A stretch of DNA of 64,000 bases from Streptomyces sp. 840.1 (GCF_003751445.1 NZ_RJUU01000002.1:1054001-1118000); one strand, 5' to 3'; positions 55,960-64,000 are shown, counted from the stretch's first letter. Made by a program: numbers and translations. The notes: generated by a model from the letters alone, not told the origin.

Positions 55960-56523
55960 ATGAGGGACCATCCCCGAGAACCGAGGCACACCGGAGCCGG
56001 CTCCCACCCGGCGGTCTGGACGGGCCGGGCCACCAACCGGACCCAGTGGGTGCTCGCCGCTGCGGGCGCCGCCTGCCTGGCGCTCGGCATCCAGCTCGCC
56101 GTCAGCTCCACCTGGACCTCCGGTATCGCACCGCTGCTGATGTCGGTGATCGGCTGCATGGCGGCCGGACTGCTGATGCTCTTCGGCACCCTCGCCTTCG
56201 TGAACGTGGCCGTCCGGGTCGACGGCGACGCCCTCGAAGTGCGCTGCGGCCACATGGGACTGCCGCGCCGCCGGATCCTGCTCACCCATGTGGTGGGCGC
56301 GGAGTTCGCGCCCCGGGTCACCCCGCGCCAGTGGGGCGGCTGGGGCTACCGCTGGCGCCCCGAGCAGGGCACCGCGGTGGTCGTACGACGCGGCGAGGGC
56401 CTAGTGCTCCGGCTCGGCGACGGCAGGACCTTCACGGTGACGGTGGACGACGCCGAGGCGGGCGTCCGCTTCATCCGCGAGCGGCTGCACCTGCCGGCCA
56501 CCGGCACCCCGGCCGGCGCCTGA
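55960..56523 (+). CDS. Membrane protein with PH-like domain
   Basis: 187 aa. Two adjacent helices (WVLAAAGAACLALGIQLAV and APLLMSVIGCMAAGLLMLFG) are followed by a small beta-rich domain (VAVRVDGDALEVRCGHMGLP, VVVRRGEGLVLRLGDGRTFT, VTVDDAEAGVRFI) resembling DUF3093-like or bacterial PH domains. ATG 55960 is 7 nt from TACGCT (55947-55952), so probably leaderless. No catalytic motif; function unknown. Confidence 0.78.
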   Translation: MRDHPREPRHTGAGSHPAVWTGRATNRTQWVLAAAGAACLALGIQLAVSSTWTSGIAPLLMSVIGCMAAGLLMLFGTLAFVNVAVRVDGDALEVRCGHMGLPRRRILLTHVVGAEFAPRVTPRQWGGWGYRWRPEQGTAVVVRRGEGLVLRLGDGRTFTVTVDDAEAGVRFIRERLHLPATGTPAGA

Positions 56524-56532
56524 AACACCGGA

Positions 56533-56568
56533 GCCCCACGCACCGCACCGGCCCCACGCACCGCACCG
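56533..56568. repeat. Two exact 18-bp tandem repeats
   Basis: GCCCCACGCACCGCACCG occurs twice in direct succession in the short gap between convergent genes. No coding role. Confidence 0.85.
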
Positions 56569-56586
56569 GCCGCGCCGGATGCCGTC

Positions 56587-57609
56587 TCAGCCGCCGTCCC
56601 CGATGGGCCGCCTGGCCGACGCCAGCCCGGCCAGCAGACCGGCCCCGGCCGTCACCGGCGTGAAGCTCAGCGCGTTGCCGAACCCGGCCAGCACCGCCAG
56701 CGCGGTGAGCGCGGCGCCGGCGGTCAGTACGACCGGGGTGCCGCGCGGCGAACGCCACAGCACGTACAGCAGCCAGCCGAACGCGGCCCCCAGCAGCAGC
56801 ACCCCCACCACGCCCTGCTCGGCCGCCTGCTGCAAGGGTGCCGAGTGCGGCTTGCCGTCGGAGTGGAGGCTCTGGTGCGCGGTGGCGCTCAGCTCGGCGA
56901 AGCGGCCGGGGCCGATGCCGCGCAGCGGGTGCTGCCCGGCCAGGTGCGCGGCGTCCTGCCAGAGCCGCACCCGGTTGCCGGTGAGCCGGCCCTCCAGGGA
57001 GGCCGTCAGCCCGTCCGGCAGCACGTCCCCGGCCACGGCCCAGGAGACGCCGGCGACCAGACCGGCGGCCAGGGCGAGCCCGACGAGAGCGGGCAGCCGC
57101 CGCCGCACCCCGGACGAGGCGACCGAGCACAGCAGCACCCCGAGCGCGGCCGCGCACCCCGCGGCCGAGCCGAGTACGAGCGAGGCGCAGGCCGTGCCCA
57201 GGGCCAGCAGCCGAAGGGTGAACCGCAGGGACTCCCGGCGGGCCGCCGCCGCAGCGCAACAGGCCGCGCCGGCCGCGAGCACCAGCAGCCCGGCAGCCGC
57301 CCCGGCGTAGCCGGGCGCGGTGTCCGTCGTGGCCGTGGCACCGGGCACCCCGTCGCGCCAGACGAACGCCATGGCGAGGGCGGCCAGCGCGGCGACCGCC
57401 GCGGTGGCCACCGGCAGCAGCGTTCCGCAGATACGCCCGCAGGCGAAGCCCGCCGCCACCGCGAGGAGCGCCAGCAGCACCCCCTCCGGCCGGGTCTCCC
57501 GGCCCGCCGCGCTGATCAGGGACCAGATCGCGCAGGCGGCGAGAATCACCGCACCGGCTGCGTCGGACGCGCTGCCGCCCGCCGGCGCCCGTTCCGTGGA
57601 TGAGGTCAT
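56587..57609 (-). CDS. O-antigen ligase/polymerase-like membrane protein
   Basis: 340 aa, nine to ten predicted helices, with the Wzy_C-type loop between the later helices: NRVRLWQDAAHLAGQHPLRG, IGPGRF, then SLHSDGKPHSAPLQQAAEQG. That loop, with its Arg and His residues, marks ligases and polymerases of undecaprenyl-linked glycans (WaaL/Wzy superfamily). ATG 57609 (or GTG 57612) lies 8 nt downstream, on the coding strand, of a run of ten G residues that must serve as the ribosome binding site. No polysaccharide genes are adjacent, so the glycan is unknown. Confidence 0.83.
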   Translation of the reverse strand: MTSSTERAPAGGSASDAAGAVILAACAIWSLISAAGRETRPEGVLLALLAVAAGFACGRICGTLLPVATAAVAALAALAMAFVWRDGVPGATATTDTAPGYAGAAAGLLVLAAGAACCAAAAARRESLRFTLRLLALGTACASLVLGSAAGCAAALGVLLCSVASSGVRRRLPALVGLALAAGLVAGVSWAVAGDVLPDGLTASLEGRLTGNRVRLWQDAAHLAGQHPLRGIGPGRFAELSATAHQSLHSDGKPHSAPLQQAAEQGVVGVLLLGAAFGWLLYVLWRSPRGTPVVLTAGAALTALAVLAGFGNALSFTPVTAGAGLLAGLASARRPIGDGG

Positions 57610-57617
57610 CACGTCCG

Positions 57618-57627
57618 CCCCCCCCCC
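57618..57627. repeat. Homopolymeric C10 tract at the ribosome binding site
   Basis: Ten consecutive C on the plus strand, G10 on the coding strand of the O-antigen-ligase-like gene, placed where its Shine-Dalgarno should be. Slippage here would change spacing and translation. Confidence 0.7.
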
Positions 57628-57808
57628 GGCCTGTGACGGTCCCGGGCGCGATGGCCGGAACCGGCCGGGTCGGCGAGGGACTGCGGCACAGATTAACGGC
57701 ATCAACGGGGATATGTGCGGAAGATACGGAGAAACGATCCGGCGGTAGGGATTCCGCCATCGGGACAGGGCTGCTGGGCGCACAGCCCGCCACCGTAGAC
57801 TCCGCCGG

Positions 57809-59404
57809 GTGAGCACCACCATCGCCCCGGTCGGCGACCCGCAGAAGCCCGCCTCCGTCCATCGAGCCAGGCGTCTGCTGCCTCGGCTCGTCCGTCCCTG
57901 CGCAGCCCTGCTCTCCGGGCTGATGCTGTACGCGAGCTTCCCGCCCCGGCCCCTGTGGTGGCTGGTTCTGCCCGGTTTCGCACTGCTCGGCTGGGTGCTG
58001 TTCGAACGCAGGCTCCGGGCCGCGTTCGGGCTCGGTCTGCTCGCCGGGCTGGGCTTCATGCTGCCGTTGCTGCACTGGACGGGAGAAGAGGTCGGCCCGG
58101 TGCCGTGGCTGGCGCTGGCGGCCGCCGAGGCACTGTTCATCGCGGTGGGCTGCATCGGCATCTCCGCCGTGTCCCGGCTCCCCGGCCGGCCGTTCTGGGC
58201 GGCGGCGGTCTGGGCCCTGGACGAGGCCGTACGGGCCAGGGTGCCGTTCGGCGGCTTCCCCTGGGGCAGGATCGCCTTCGGCCAGGCGGACAGCGTGTTC
58301 CTGCCGCTCGCCGCGCTCGGCGGCACCCCGCTGCTCTCCTTCGCCGTGGTGCTGTGCGGCTTCGGACTCTTCGAGGCGGTGCGCCGCTTCCGCCTCCGCC
58401 GCGCCACCGGGGAACTGCCGCGCCTGGCCGCCGGGGTGACCGCGGCGGCCGTCCTGCTCCCGGTCGCCGCCGCACTCGCGTCGCTGCCGCTGGTGGACGA
58501 CTCGGCCGAGGACGGCACCGCGACCGTCGCCGCGGTCCAGGGCAACGTGCCCCGGCTCGGCCTCGACTTCAACTCCCAGCGCCGCGCCGTCCTGGACAAC
58601 CACGCGAACCGTACGGAACAGCTCGCCCGGGACGTGAAGGCGGGCAAGGTGCCGCAGCCCGACTTCGTCCTGTGGCCGGAGAACTCCTCCGACCTCGACC
58701 CCTACCGCAACGCCGACGCCAAGATCGTGATCGACGACGCGGTGAAGGCCATCGGGGTGCCGACCGTCGTCGGCGCGGTCGTCGAGCCCGACACCGGCAA
58801 GCTGCGCAACACCCTCATCCAGTGGGACCCGGACAAGGGCCCGGTGGCCACGTACGACAAGCGCCACATCCAGCCGTTCGGCGAGTACATGCCGATGCGT
58901 TCCTTCGTGCGTGTCTTCAGCTCGGACGTGGACCGGGTGCAGCGCGACTTCGGACCGGGCAAGAAGGTCGGCGTCTTCGACCTGTCCGGCACCTACGTCG
59001 GGCTCGTCACCTGCTACGAGGCCGCCTTCGACGACGCCGTGCGCGACACGGTCGAGCACGGTGCCCAGATGATCGCCGTCCCCAGCAACAACGCCACCTT
59101 CGGCCGCAGCGAGATGACCTACCAGCAGCTGGCCATGTCCCGGGTGCGCGCGGTGGAGCACAGCCGGTCCGTCGTCGTCCCCGTCACCAGTGGCGTCAGC
59201 GCGGTCATCCGCCCGGACGGCACCGTCGTCCGCAAGACGAAGATGTTCACCCCGGACGCGCTGGTCGAAGAGGTGCCGCTGCGGTCCTCGCTGACCCCCG
59301 CGACCAGGATGGGACCGCTGCCCGAAGGTGTGCTCTCGCTGCTCGCGGTCATCGGCCTCGGCTGGGTCGGCGCGCGGGCGGTACGGGCACGCCGCAGCCG
59401 CTGA
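57809..59404 (+). CDS. lnt: Apolipoprotein N-acyltransferase
   Basis: 531 aa. Six to seven N-terminal helices are followed by a nitrilase-fold domain outside the membrane. The catalytic triad is complete: Glu291 (LWPENSS), Lys351 (YDKRHIQPFGEY) and Cys402 (VTCYEAAF). The enzyme transfers an acyl chain to the N-terminal Cys of lipoproteins, several of which are encoded in this window. GTG 57809 lies 7 nt after TAGACT (57796-57801), so probably leaderless. Streptomyces genomes usually have two Lnt homologues; which this is cannot be told here. Confidence 0.93.
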   Translation: MSTTIAPVGDPQKPASVHRARRLLPRLVRPCAALLSGLMLYASFPPRPLWWLVLPGFALLGWVLFERRLRAAFGLGLLAGLGFMLPLLHWTGEEVGPVPWLALAAAEALFIAVGCIGISAVSRLPGRPFWAAAVWALDEAVRARVPFGGFPWGRIAFGQADSVFLPLAALGGTPLLSFAVVLCGFGLFEAVRRFRLRRATGELPRLAAGVTAAAVLLPVAAALASLPLVDDSAEDGTATVAAVQGNVPRLGLDFNSQRRAVLDNHANRTEQLARDVKAGKVPQPDFVLWPENSSDLDPYRNADAKIVIDDAVKAIGVPTVVGAVVEPDTGKLRNTLIQWDPDKGPVATYDKRHIQPFGEYMPMRSFVRVFSSDVDRVQRDFGPGKKVGVFDLSGTYVGLVTCYEAAFDDAVRDTVEHGAQMIAVPSNNATFGRSEMTYQQLAMSRVRAVEHSRSVVVPVTSGVSAVIRPDGTVVRKTKMFTPDALVEEVPLRSSLTPATRMGPLPEGVLSLLAVIGLGWVGARAVRARRSR

Positions 59405-59434
59405 ACGGCTCAGCACGCCGCGTAGGGTCATGTC

Positions 59435-59914
59435 ATGGCAACTCCTGACTTCATCCGCGAGATCCGCGCCACCGCGGGTCAACAGCTGCTCCTCCTGCCC
59501 GGCGTCAGCGCCGTCGTCTTCGACGAGGAGGGCAGAGTGCTGCTCGGACGGCGTGCGGACACCGGAGGCTGGTCGATCATCGGCGGCATCGCCGAGCCGG
59601 GGGAGCAGCCGGCGGCGACGGCGGAACGTGAGGTGTACGAGGAGACGGCCGTGCACTGCGTCGCGGAACGCGTGGTGCTGACCCAGGCACTGCCGGCCAT
59701 ACAGTACGAGAACGGCGACCGGTGCCAGTACCTGGACATCACCTTCCGCTGCCGGGCCACCGGTGGCGAGGCCCGCGTCAATGACGACGAGTCGCTGGAG
59801 GTGGGCTGGTTCGGGGTCGACTCGCTGCCGCCGCTGGACGAGTTCGCGCTGCTGCGCATCAAGCAGTCGCTCAGCGACGGACCGACCTGGTTCGAGGCCA
59901 CCGACGCGCGTTGA
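59435..59914 (+). CDS. NUDIX hydrolase
   Basis: 159 aa. Complete NUDIX box: GGIAEPGEQPAATAEREVYE then ETAV, with the catalytic Glu pair. The preceding strand VSAVVFDEEGRVLLGRRADT and the later GWFGVDSLPPL are family-typical. Substrate of the NDP-X class is undefined. ATG 59435 is 6 nt after TAGGGT (59423-59428), so probably leaderless. Downstream of lnt by 30 nt, but with its own promoter signal. Confidence 0.92.
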   Translation: MATPDFIREIRATAGQQLLLLPGVSAVVFDEEGRVLLGRRADTGGWSIIGGIAEPGEQPAATAEREVYEETAVHCVAERVVLTQALPAIQYENGDRCQYLDITFRCRATGGEARVNDDESLEVGWFGVDSLPPLDEFALLRIKQSLSDGPTWFEATDAR

Positions 59915-60061
59915 ACGCGACGGGCCGGGCGGGATCCGGACGGCCGCCGCCCGGTCCGGAACGCCGGCAGGAATGCGGCGGGGTCGCCGCCCGGTGCGCC
60001 GACCCCGGTCGTCCGGGCGGGAGTTGTGGTCCGCCGGGTGCGGATGTGGCACAGTCGGGCC

Positions 60062-61804
60062 GTGGACGCACTGAGGCCCCAGGACCCCGCGCGAATAGGC
60101 GCCTACCAGTTGCTCGCCCGCCTCGGCGCGGGCGGCATGGGGCAGGTGTATCTCGGCCGGTCGCCCGGTGGCCGGCTGGTGGCGGTCAAGGTCATCCGGG
60201 ACGAGATCAGCGATCACCCCGAGGTGCTGGCCCGGTTCCGGCGCGAGGCCGCGACCGTGGAGACCGTGCGCAGCGTGTACACCGCCCAGTTGATCGAGGC
60301 GTCGCTCGGCACGTCCCCGTACTGGCTCGCCACGGAGTACGTGCCGGGGCCCACACTGCGGGCCGCCGTCGGCGCGGGCGGCCCCTTCCCGCCGGACAGC
60401 GCGCTGCGGCTGCTGGCCGCGCTGGCCGAGGGGCTGGCAGCGGTCCACGTACACGGAGTCACGCACCGGGACCTGAAGCCGCACAACGTCATCCTGTCCC
60501 CGCAGGGACCGCAGCTGATCGACTTCGGGATCGCACGGGCGGTCGATCAGTCGGTCCTCACCCGGGAGGGAATGGTCTCGGGGACACCCGGATACACGGC
60601 CCCCGAGGTCCTGCTGGGCAACGAGGCGGGCCCTGCGGCGGATGTCTTCGCACTGGGTGCGACGCTCGCGTACACCGCGACCGGCCGGCCCCCGTACGGC
60701 ACGGGCGACGCCGCCTCGGTCAGTTACCGGAGCGTGCACGAGGAGATCGACCTGGCGGGCGTGCGGCCGGACCTGGCAGCCCTGATCCGCATGTGCGTGG
60801 ACAAGGATCCGGCGGAGCGGCCGCAGCCGGCCGTCGTGATCGCGCTGTGCGGGGTGGACTCGCCGCTGGCGTCGGACGCCCACTACGGCAGGCTCGTCCG
60901 TTCCGCCGGGCCCGGCGCCGTACCGGGGGACGAGATCACGCGGCCCATGGTGCCCGGTGCGCGGGCGGAGCCGGAAACGGTGCCGGCGCGGGACACCACC
61001 GCCCCGACACGGCGTGCGGAGCATGAGCCGGCCGATCAGCCGGTGGCGGCGCCCGCACCGGCCGACGCGGAGCCGTCCGGCAGTCCGGGCCGGGGCAGCG
61101 CGCGGCGGGGGAGGGTCTGGGCCGCCGTGTGCGCGGTGGCGATCGCGGTGCCGCTGACGGTCTGGCTGCTCCCGGAGACGGACGGCAAGGGTTCCGATGC
61201 CTCGGCCGAGCCAGGTGCCACCGTGTCCGGCCGGCCGGCCGCGAGCCGTTCGGCAACCGCTGACAGGACGGCGGGACCACCCGGCCACATAGAGAACGAC
61301 CGTGTCTCGAAGGACCGCTGGACCCTGTCGGACGATCCCGGCCAGGCCGCCCTGGGCAGTGGCCGCTGCGTTCCGGACCGCGTTCCCGAGTCCTTTCCGC
61401 CGGCCGGCCTGATGTCCAGCGTCTCGCACACCTCCGGCTCGGACACCGCCTCGGTGTCGATGCGGTTCGAGGACGCGGGCAAGGGGAAGCGGCCCGCGCC
61501 CTACTACGTGTCGGTGGGTGTGCGGCCCCCGCACGAGACGGACCGCGCCACCGGGCGGCCGCTCGCGTCCGGGGCCAAGGGCATCGGCTTCACCAGCAAG
61601 CCGGTCGACATCTACTCGCACTGGTCCTCCGGCGGAGCCGTCAGCCTCACGTACCCGGACGACTTCCGGGCCCATTTCGGTGCGAAGACCCTCGACGCGA
61701 TCCCGGTGGGAGACGACCGGGGCGACTGGACGGTGATGATCTACCGCGTCGACGGAGGGCCCAAGGAGTACACCCCCGTCGTGTGCAACGGCTTCCACGC
61801 CTGA
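60062..61804 (+). CDS. Membrane-anchored serine/threonine protein kinase (PASTA-less)
   Basis: 580 aa. Eukaryotic-type kinase domain (residues ~12-270): GAGGMGQVYLG loop, VAVKVIRD Lys, HRDLKPHNVIL with Asp137, IDFGIAR, and GTPGYTAPE with a likely activation-loop Thr/Ser. A Pro/Ala-rich linker follows, then one membrane helix (~350-370) and about 210 extracytoplasmic residues without PASTA repeats. The outer domain (HIENDRVSKDRWTLSDDPGQ to the end) with paired Cys may be the sensor. GTG 60062 is chosen; earlier in-frame starts add only low-complexity sequence. Targets unknown. Confidence 0.92.
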   Translation: MDALRPQDPARIGAYQLLARLGAGGMGQVYLGRSPGGRLVAVKVIRDEISDHPEVLARFRREAATVETVRSVYTAQLIEASLGTSPYWLATEYVPGPTLRAAVGAGGPFPPDSALRLLAALAEGLAAVHVHGVTHRDLKPHNVILSPQGPQLIDFGIARAVDQSVLTREGMVSGTPGYTAPEVLLGNEAGPAADVFALGATLAYTATGRPPYGTGDAASVSYRSVHEEIDLAGVRPDLAALIRMCVDKDPAERPQPAVVIALCGVDSPLASDAHYGRLVRSAGPGAVPGDEITRPMVPGARAEPETVPARDTTAPTRRAEHEPADQPVAAPAPADAEPSGSPGRGSARRGRVWAAVCAVAIAVPLTVWLLPETDGKGSDASAEPGATVSGRPAASRSATADRTAGPPGHIENDRVSKDRWTLSDDPGQAALGSGRCVPDRVPESFPPAGLMSSVSHTSGSDTASVSMRFEDAGKGKRPAPYYVSVGVRPPHETDRATGRPLASGAKGIGFTSKPVDIYSHWSSGGAVSLTYPDDFRAHFGAKTLDAIPVGDDRGDWTVMIYRVDGGPKEYTPVVCNGFHA

Positions 61805-61834
61805 GGCGGTGCCTGTCCGCCCCGGCCGGCCGGG

Positions 61835-62482
61835 TCAGGCGGCGTAGGCGGACACGCTCAGGGTCTCGGCGAGGACGCGCCACAGGGCCCAGGCACCCGC
61901 GCGGCTCGCCGCGCTGCACAGCGTCCGCTCGCTGCACGGCGTCGGCCGGTCCTGCCAGGCGCTGACGACCAGGCAGTGCAGGCCGAGACTGCGGGCGAAC
62001 GTGAACCGGATGTGCATCCCCTCGCCGAGGCTGTGGCCGGGAAGCGTCGCGATCTGGAGGCTGTCGTACCCGATCGTCTCCACCCGGACCGGGTTTCCGC
62101 CCAGCAGATCGCATGCGTCGCCCGGGTGGAGCACGGCCGGGCAGTCACCGCTCACCGGAAACAGCCAGAAGTTGCCGGTGAGCTGCTCCCGCACGTCGTG
62201 GGGGCTGGTGAAGGGGTGGAAGCCCAGCGAGTAGCCGTAGCGGTAGACCTGGTTCGGACCGGTCGACGGCGGTTGGGACCTGAGCGACCCTGCCCAGGAC
62301 GATGCCGGCCCGGTCGAGGGTGACCTGCTCGGCGGCGATGCGGCGTACGACGGGGACGCCGCCGCCGAGAGCAGGAGTGCCGCGGCGAGCAGGCCTGCGG
62401 GCGCGGCACGGGCCGGCGTCCCGCCCGCCCTCGGGCCGGAGCCGCCGGGTGCCCGGCGCGGAGTGCGGCCTGCCTTCCGCAT
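61835..62482 (-). CDS. Secreted hypothetical protein
   Basis: 215 aa. A long basic N-region leads into a signal peptide (LLAAALLLSAAASPSYA, probable cleavage after AYA), then a Ser/Pro segment and a Cys-containing domain (GNFWLFPVSGDCPAVLHPGD, MHIRFTFARSLGLHCLVVSA, TPCSERTLCSAASRAG), likely disulfide-bonded. GGGAGG lies 5 nt before the ATG. I do not recognise the family. Converges on the kinase gene, whose outer domain it could in principle meet outside the cell; that is speculation. Confidence 0.75.
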   Translation of the reverse strand: MRKAGRTPRRAPGGSGPRAGGTPARAAPAGLLAAALLLSAAASPSYAASPPSRSPSTGPASSWAGSLRSQPPSTGPNQVYRYGYSLGFHPFTSPHDVREQLTGNFWLFPVSGDCPAVLHPGDACDLLGGNPVRVETIGYDSLQIATLPGHSLGEGMHIRFTFARSLGLHCLVVSAWQDRPTPCSERTLCSAASRAGAWALWRVLAETLSVSAYAA

Positions 62483-62531
62483 CAGCACCTCCCGAGCGCG
62501 AACATGAGCCAAGTGGAAGGTATGCGCTGAT

Positions 62532-62583
62532 ATGCGGTTCGGCATCCCGGCGCCCGGATGCGGTTGGGTATCCCGGCGCCCGC
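62532..62583. repeat. Two-copy 26-bp tandem direct repeat
   Basis: 62532-62557 and 62558-62583 match at 23 of 26 positions (shared start ATGCGGTT, shared TATCCCGGCGCCCG/CATCCCGGCGCCCG core). Located between the secreted protein and TetR genes, after the TetR stop. Confidence 0.8.
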
Positions 62584-62612
62584 CCGGGATGCCGTGGAAG
62601 GGTGGCGCGGGG

Positions 62613-63179
62613 TCAGGCGCCCGCTGTCACGGCCTTGAGCTCGTCGAGCGACTCGCGGATGAGCCGCGACATGTCCGGGGAGCCGGTTGCCGCGATCCAG
62701 CGCTCGAACGTCACCTTGAAGACGGCGATCCCCGCCTCGGCGGCCAGGCTCGCCGCCGGCTCCGGGACGCCGCGCCGGCGCAGGGTGTCGGAGATCGCCG
62801 CGGAGAGCTTCGCGAGCTTGATCAGTTCGCGTTCCTGCAGCTCGGCATTGGCGGCGATGATCATCTGGCGCTGCCGGGCGTATGCGTGACGGTCCTGGAA
62901 GACGGCCGCCGCCGCATCGAGCGCCGCGGCCACGGCATCGATCGGAGCCGCCGACGCGGGTACCTCTGTGAGCGTGTCCACGAAGAGGCCCTGCAGCGCG
63001 GACGAGCCCGCGAACAGGACTTCGCGCTTGTCGCTGAAGTGCCTGAAGAACGTCCGCTCGGTGAGCCCCGCCCGTCTGGCGATCTCCGTCACGGTCGTCT
63101 GTTCGAACCCGCGCTCGCTGTAGAGATCCATCGCGGCCTCTTCCAGCCTGCCGCGCGCGTTCGGCTCCCATCTGCCCAT
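62613..63179 (-). CDS. TetR/AcrR family regulator
   Basis: 188 aa. Helix-turn-helix TTVTEIARRAGLTERTFFRH followed by FSDKREVLFAGS, then a TetR_C-type ligand domain. ATG 63179 lies 7 nt after TAGAAT (63187-63192, minus strand), so probably leaderless. The intergenic region shared with the divergent SDR gene has two 19-bp palindromic sites, the first adjacent to the TetR -10 box. Likely represses itself and the SDR gene; inducer unknown. Confidence 0.92.
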   Translation of the reverse strand: MGRWEPNARGRLEEAAMDLYSERGFEQTTVTEIARRAGLTERTFFRHFSDKREVLFAGSSALQGLFVDTLTEVPASAAPIDAVAAALDAAAAVFQDRHAYARQRQMIIAANAELQERELIKLAKLSAAISDTLRRRGVPEPAASLAAEAGIAVFKVTFERWIAATGSPDMSRLIRESLDELKAVTAGA

Positions 63180-63195
63180 AGCGGTGATTCTATGT

Positions 63196-63244
63196 GATGA
63201 CAGTGACTGCCATCGGGTGTACGGTGATGACAGTTGCTGACATC
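63196..63244. promoter_or_regulatory. Twin TetR operator sites
   Basis: GATGACAGTGACTGCCATC (63196-63214) and GATGACAGTTGCTGACATC (63226-63244), each an imperfect palindrome (GATGNCAGT...CTGNCATC), 30 bp start to start. Between the divergent TetR and SDR genes. Confidence 0.8.
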
Positions 63245-63299
63245 GACTGTCCGGGTGCTCCTCGGGGCGTGGACGGTCGGCATATCCGGGAGGTTTCCC

Positions 63300-64000
63300 A
63301 TGCGCGTTTTCGTTACCGGAGCGTCGGGCTGGATCGGTTCCGCCGTCGTTCCCGAGCTCATCGGCGCGGGCCATCAGGTCGTCGGGCTCGCCCGCTCGGA
63401 CGCCTCGGCGGCCGCGCTCGAAGCGGCGGGGGCCGAGGTGCGGCGCGGCAGCCTCGACGATCTCGACGAGCTGCGGAGCGCCGCCGAAGCCTCGGACGGA
63501 GTGATCCACCTCGCGTTCAAGCACGACATAGCGTTCTCGGGGAACTTCCAGGAGGCCGCCGACTCGGACCGCGCGGCGATCGAGGCGTTCGGTGAGGCGC
63601 TCGCGGGCTCCGGCCGGCCCTTCGTCATCGCGTCCGGGACGTTGGGGCTCGCGCCGGGGCGGGTCGCGACGGAGCAGGACGGGCTCGCCCCCGGCCGGGA
63701 GGCGCCGTTCGAGGCGGCGAGGGCGCGGCTGGCCAATGCGCAGCTGACGCTCTCCTTCGCCTCCCGGGGTGTCCGCTCATCCGTGGTCCGGCTTCCCCCG
63801 ACGGTGCACGGTGACGGGGACCAGGGCTTCATCGCCTCCGTTGTCGGCGTCGCCCGTGACAAGGGGGTCTCCGCCTATGTCGGTGACGGTTCCAACCGCT
63901 GGCCTGCCGTGGCCCGGTCCGATGCCGCACGCCTCTTCCGCCTGGCGCTGGAGCAGGCCCCGGCGGGATCGGCGCTGCACGCGACCGCCGATGAGGGGGT
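63300..64000 (+). CDS. Atypical short-chain dehydrogenase/NAD-dependent epimerase family protein, 3' end outside window
   Basis: 233 residues visible. Rossmann start MRVFVTGASGWIGSAVVPEL with the GxxGxxG dinucleotide motif, then LARSDASAAALEAAGAEVRR, GVIHLAFKHD, and VVRLPPTVHGDGD, typical of the atypical/extended SDR group often annotated as NAD(P)-dependent oxidoreductase. The usual Tyr-x-x-x-Lys is not apparent in the expected place (FVIASGTLGLAPGR...). GGGAGG precedes the ATG by 6 nt. Divergent from the TetR gene with twin operators, so probably its main target. Confidence 0.88.
   Translation, partial: MRVFVTGASGWIGSAVVPELIGAGHQVVGLARSDASAAALEAAGAEVRRGSLDDLDELRSAAEASDGVIHLAFKHDIAFSGNFQEAADSDRAAIEAFGEALAGSGRPFVIASGTLGLAPGRVATEQDGLAPGREAPFEAARARLANAQLTLSFASRGVRSSVVRLPPTVHGDGDQGFIASVVGVARDKGVSAYVGDGSNRWPAVARSDAARLFRLALEQAPAGSALHATADEG

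Noticed and set aside
56471..61798. Minus-strand open frame of 1775 codons
   Set aside because: It lies antisense to five to six well-supported genes (lnt, NUDIX, kinase and others). Long stop-free antisense frames are expected in high-GC DNA, and its composition is low-complexity Arg/Gly/Asp-rich.

Overview
The window reads as chromosomal DNA of a Streptomyces or a close relative. G+C is very high with strongly G/C-biased third codon positions, GTG starts (and one TTG) are common, and many genes begin 6-7 nt after a TANNNT -10 box with no ribosome binding site (leaderless). The content is typical of the genus: mycothiol-dependent enzymes, ROK, TetR, IclR and MarR regulators, Tat-exported hydrolases, a chitinase under DasR-like sites, tandem TerD domains, DUF4232 lipoproteins and a membrane-anchored Ser/Thr kinase. 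No rRNA, tRNA, CRISPR array, phage or complete insertion sequence was seen. One small fold-back element (MITE-like) is present.

Layout. 1-8.9 kb: a truncated kinase/NUDIX fusion, an M20 peptidase, a geranylgeranyl-reductase-like flavoprotein, a DUF385 reductase divergent from a TetR regulator with three operator-like repeats between them, a NarL-type two-component system and small membrane proteins. 9-14.6 kb: a sugar-type MFS exporter divergent from a ROK repressor, then a TetR / cupin / DUF4865 / phosphotriesterase operon with a strong operator. 14.6-28 kb: an anti-sigma-like ATPase, a Cds1-like PLP enzyme, SRPBCC proteins, a sigma-like membrane-anchored protein, a DeoR repressor, a multi-span protein with split alpha/beta-hydrolase motifs, and a beta-helix/AAA+ fusion.

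28-39 kb: a catabolic island. It holds RidA, a glucarate-dehydratase-type enolase-superfamily enzyme, a creatininase-family amidohydrolase, a degenerate ROK protein whose stop codon is completed by the fold-back element, a complete five-gene dipeptide-type ABC importer, an IclR regulator with paired operators and a class-C-beta-lactamase-like hydrolase. 39-42 kb: a MarR regulator, a Tat-exported six-hairpin glycosidase with a LacI-type operator, and a DUF4232 lipoprotein.

42-48.6 kb: the most interesting locus. A five-gene operon (OpuB/ProU-type quaternary-amine ABC importer plus an NCS1 permease) is divergent from an aromatic amino acid ammonia-lyase homologue whose Ala-Ser-Gly triad, the source of the MIO cofactor, is replaced by Thr-Gly with one residue fewer. 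Family knowledge suggests a cofactor-less, ergothionase-like lyase acting on an imported betaine-type amino acid such as ergothioneine or hercynine. This is inference.

48.6-64 kb: a DUF4232 lipoprotein, a GH18 chitinase with dre/chi direct repeats in its promoter, an orphan gene with a hexanucleotide microsatellite, a tandem TerD protein, an HpnB-like glycosyltransferase, a glutamate-racemase-like protein, an O-antigen-ligase-like membrane protein, apolipoprotein N-acyltransferase, a NUDIX hydrolase, a Ser/Thr kinase, a secreted protein, and a TetR regulator divergent from a truncated SDR with twin operators.
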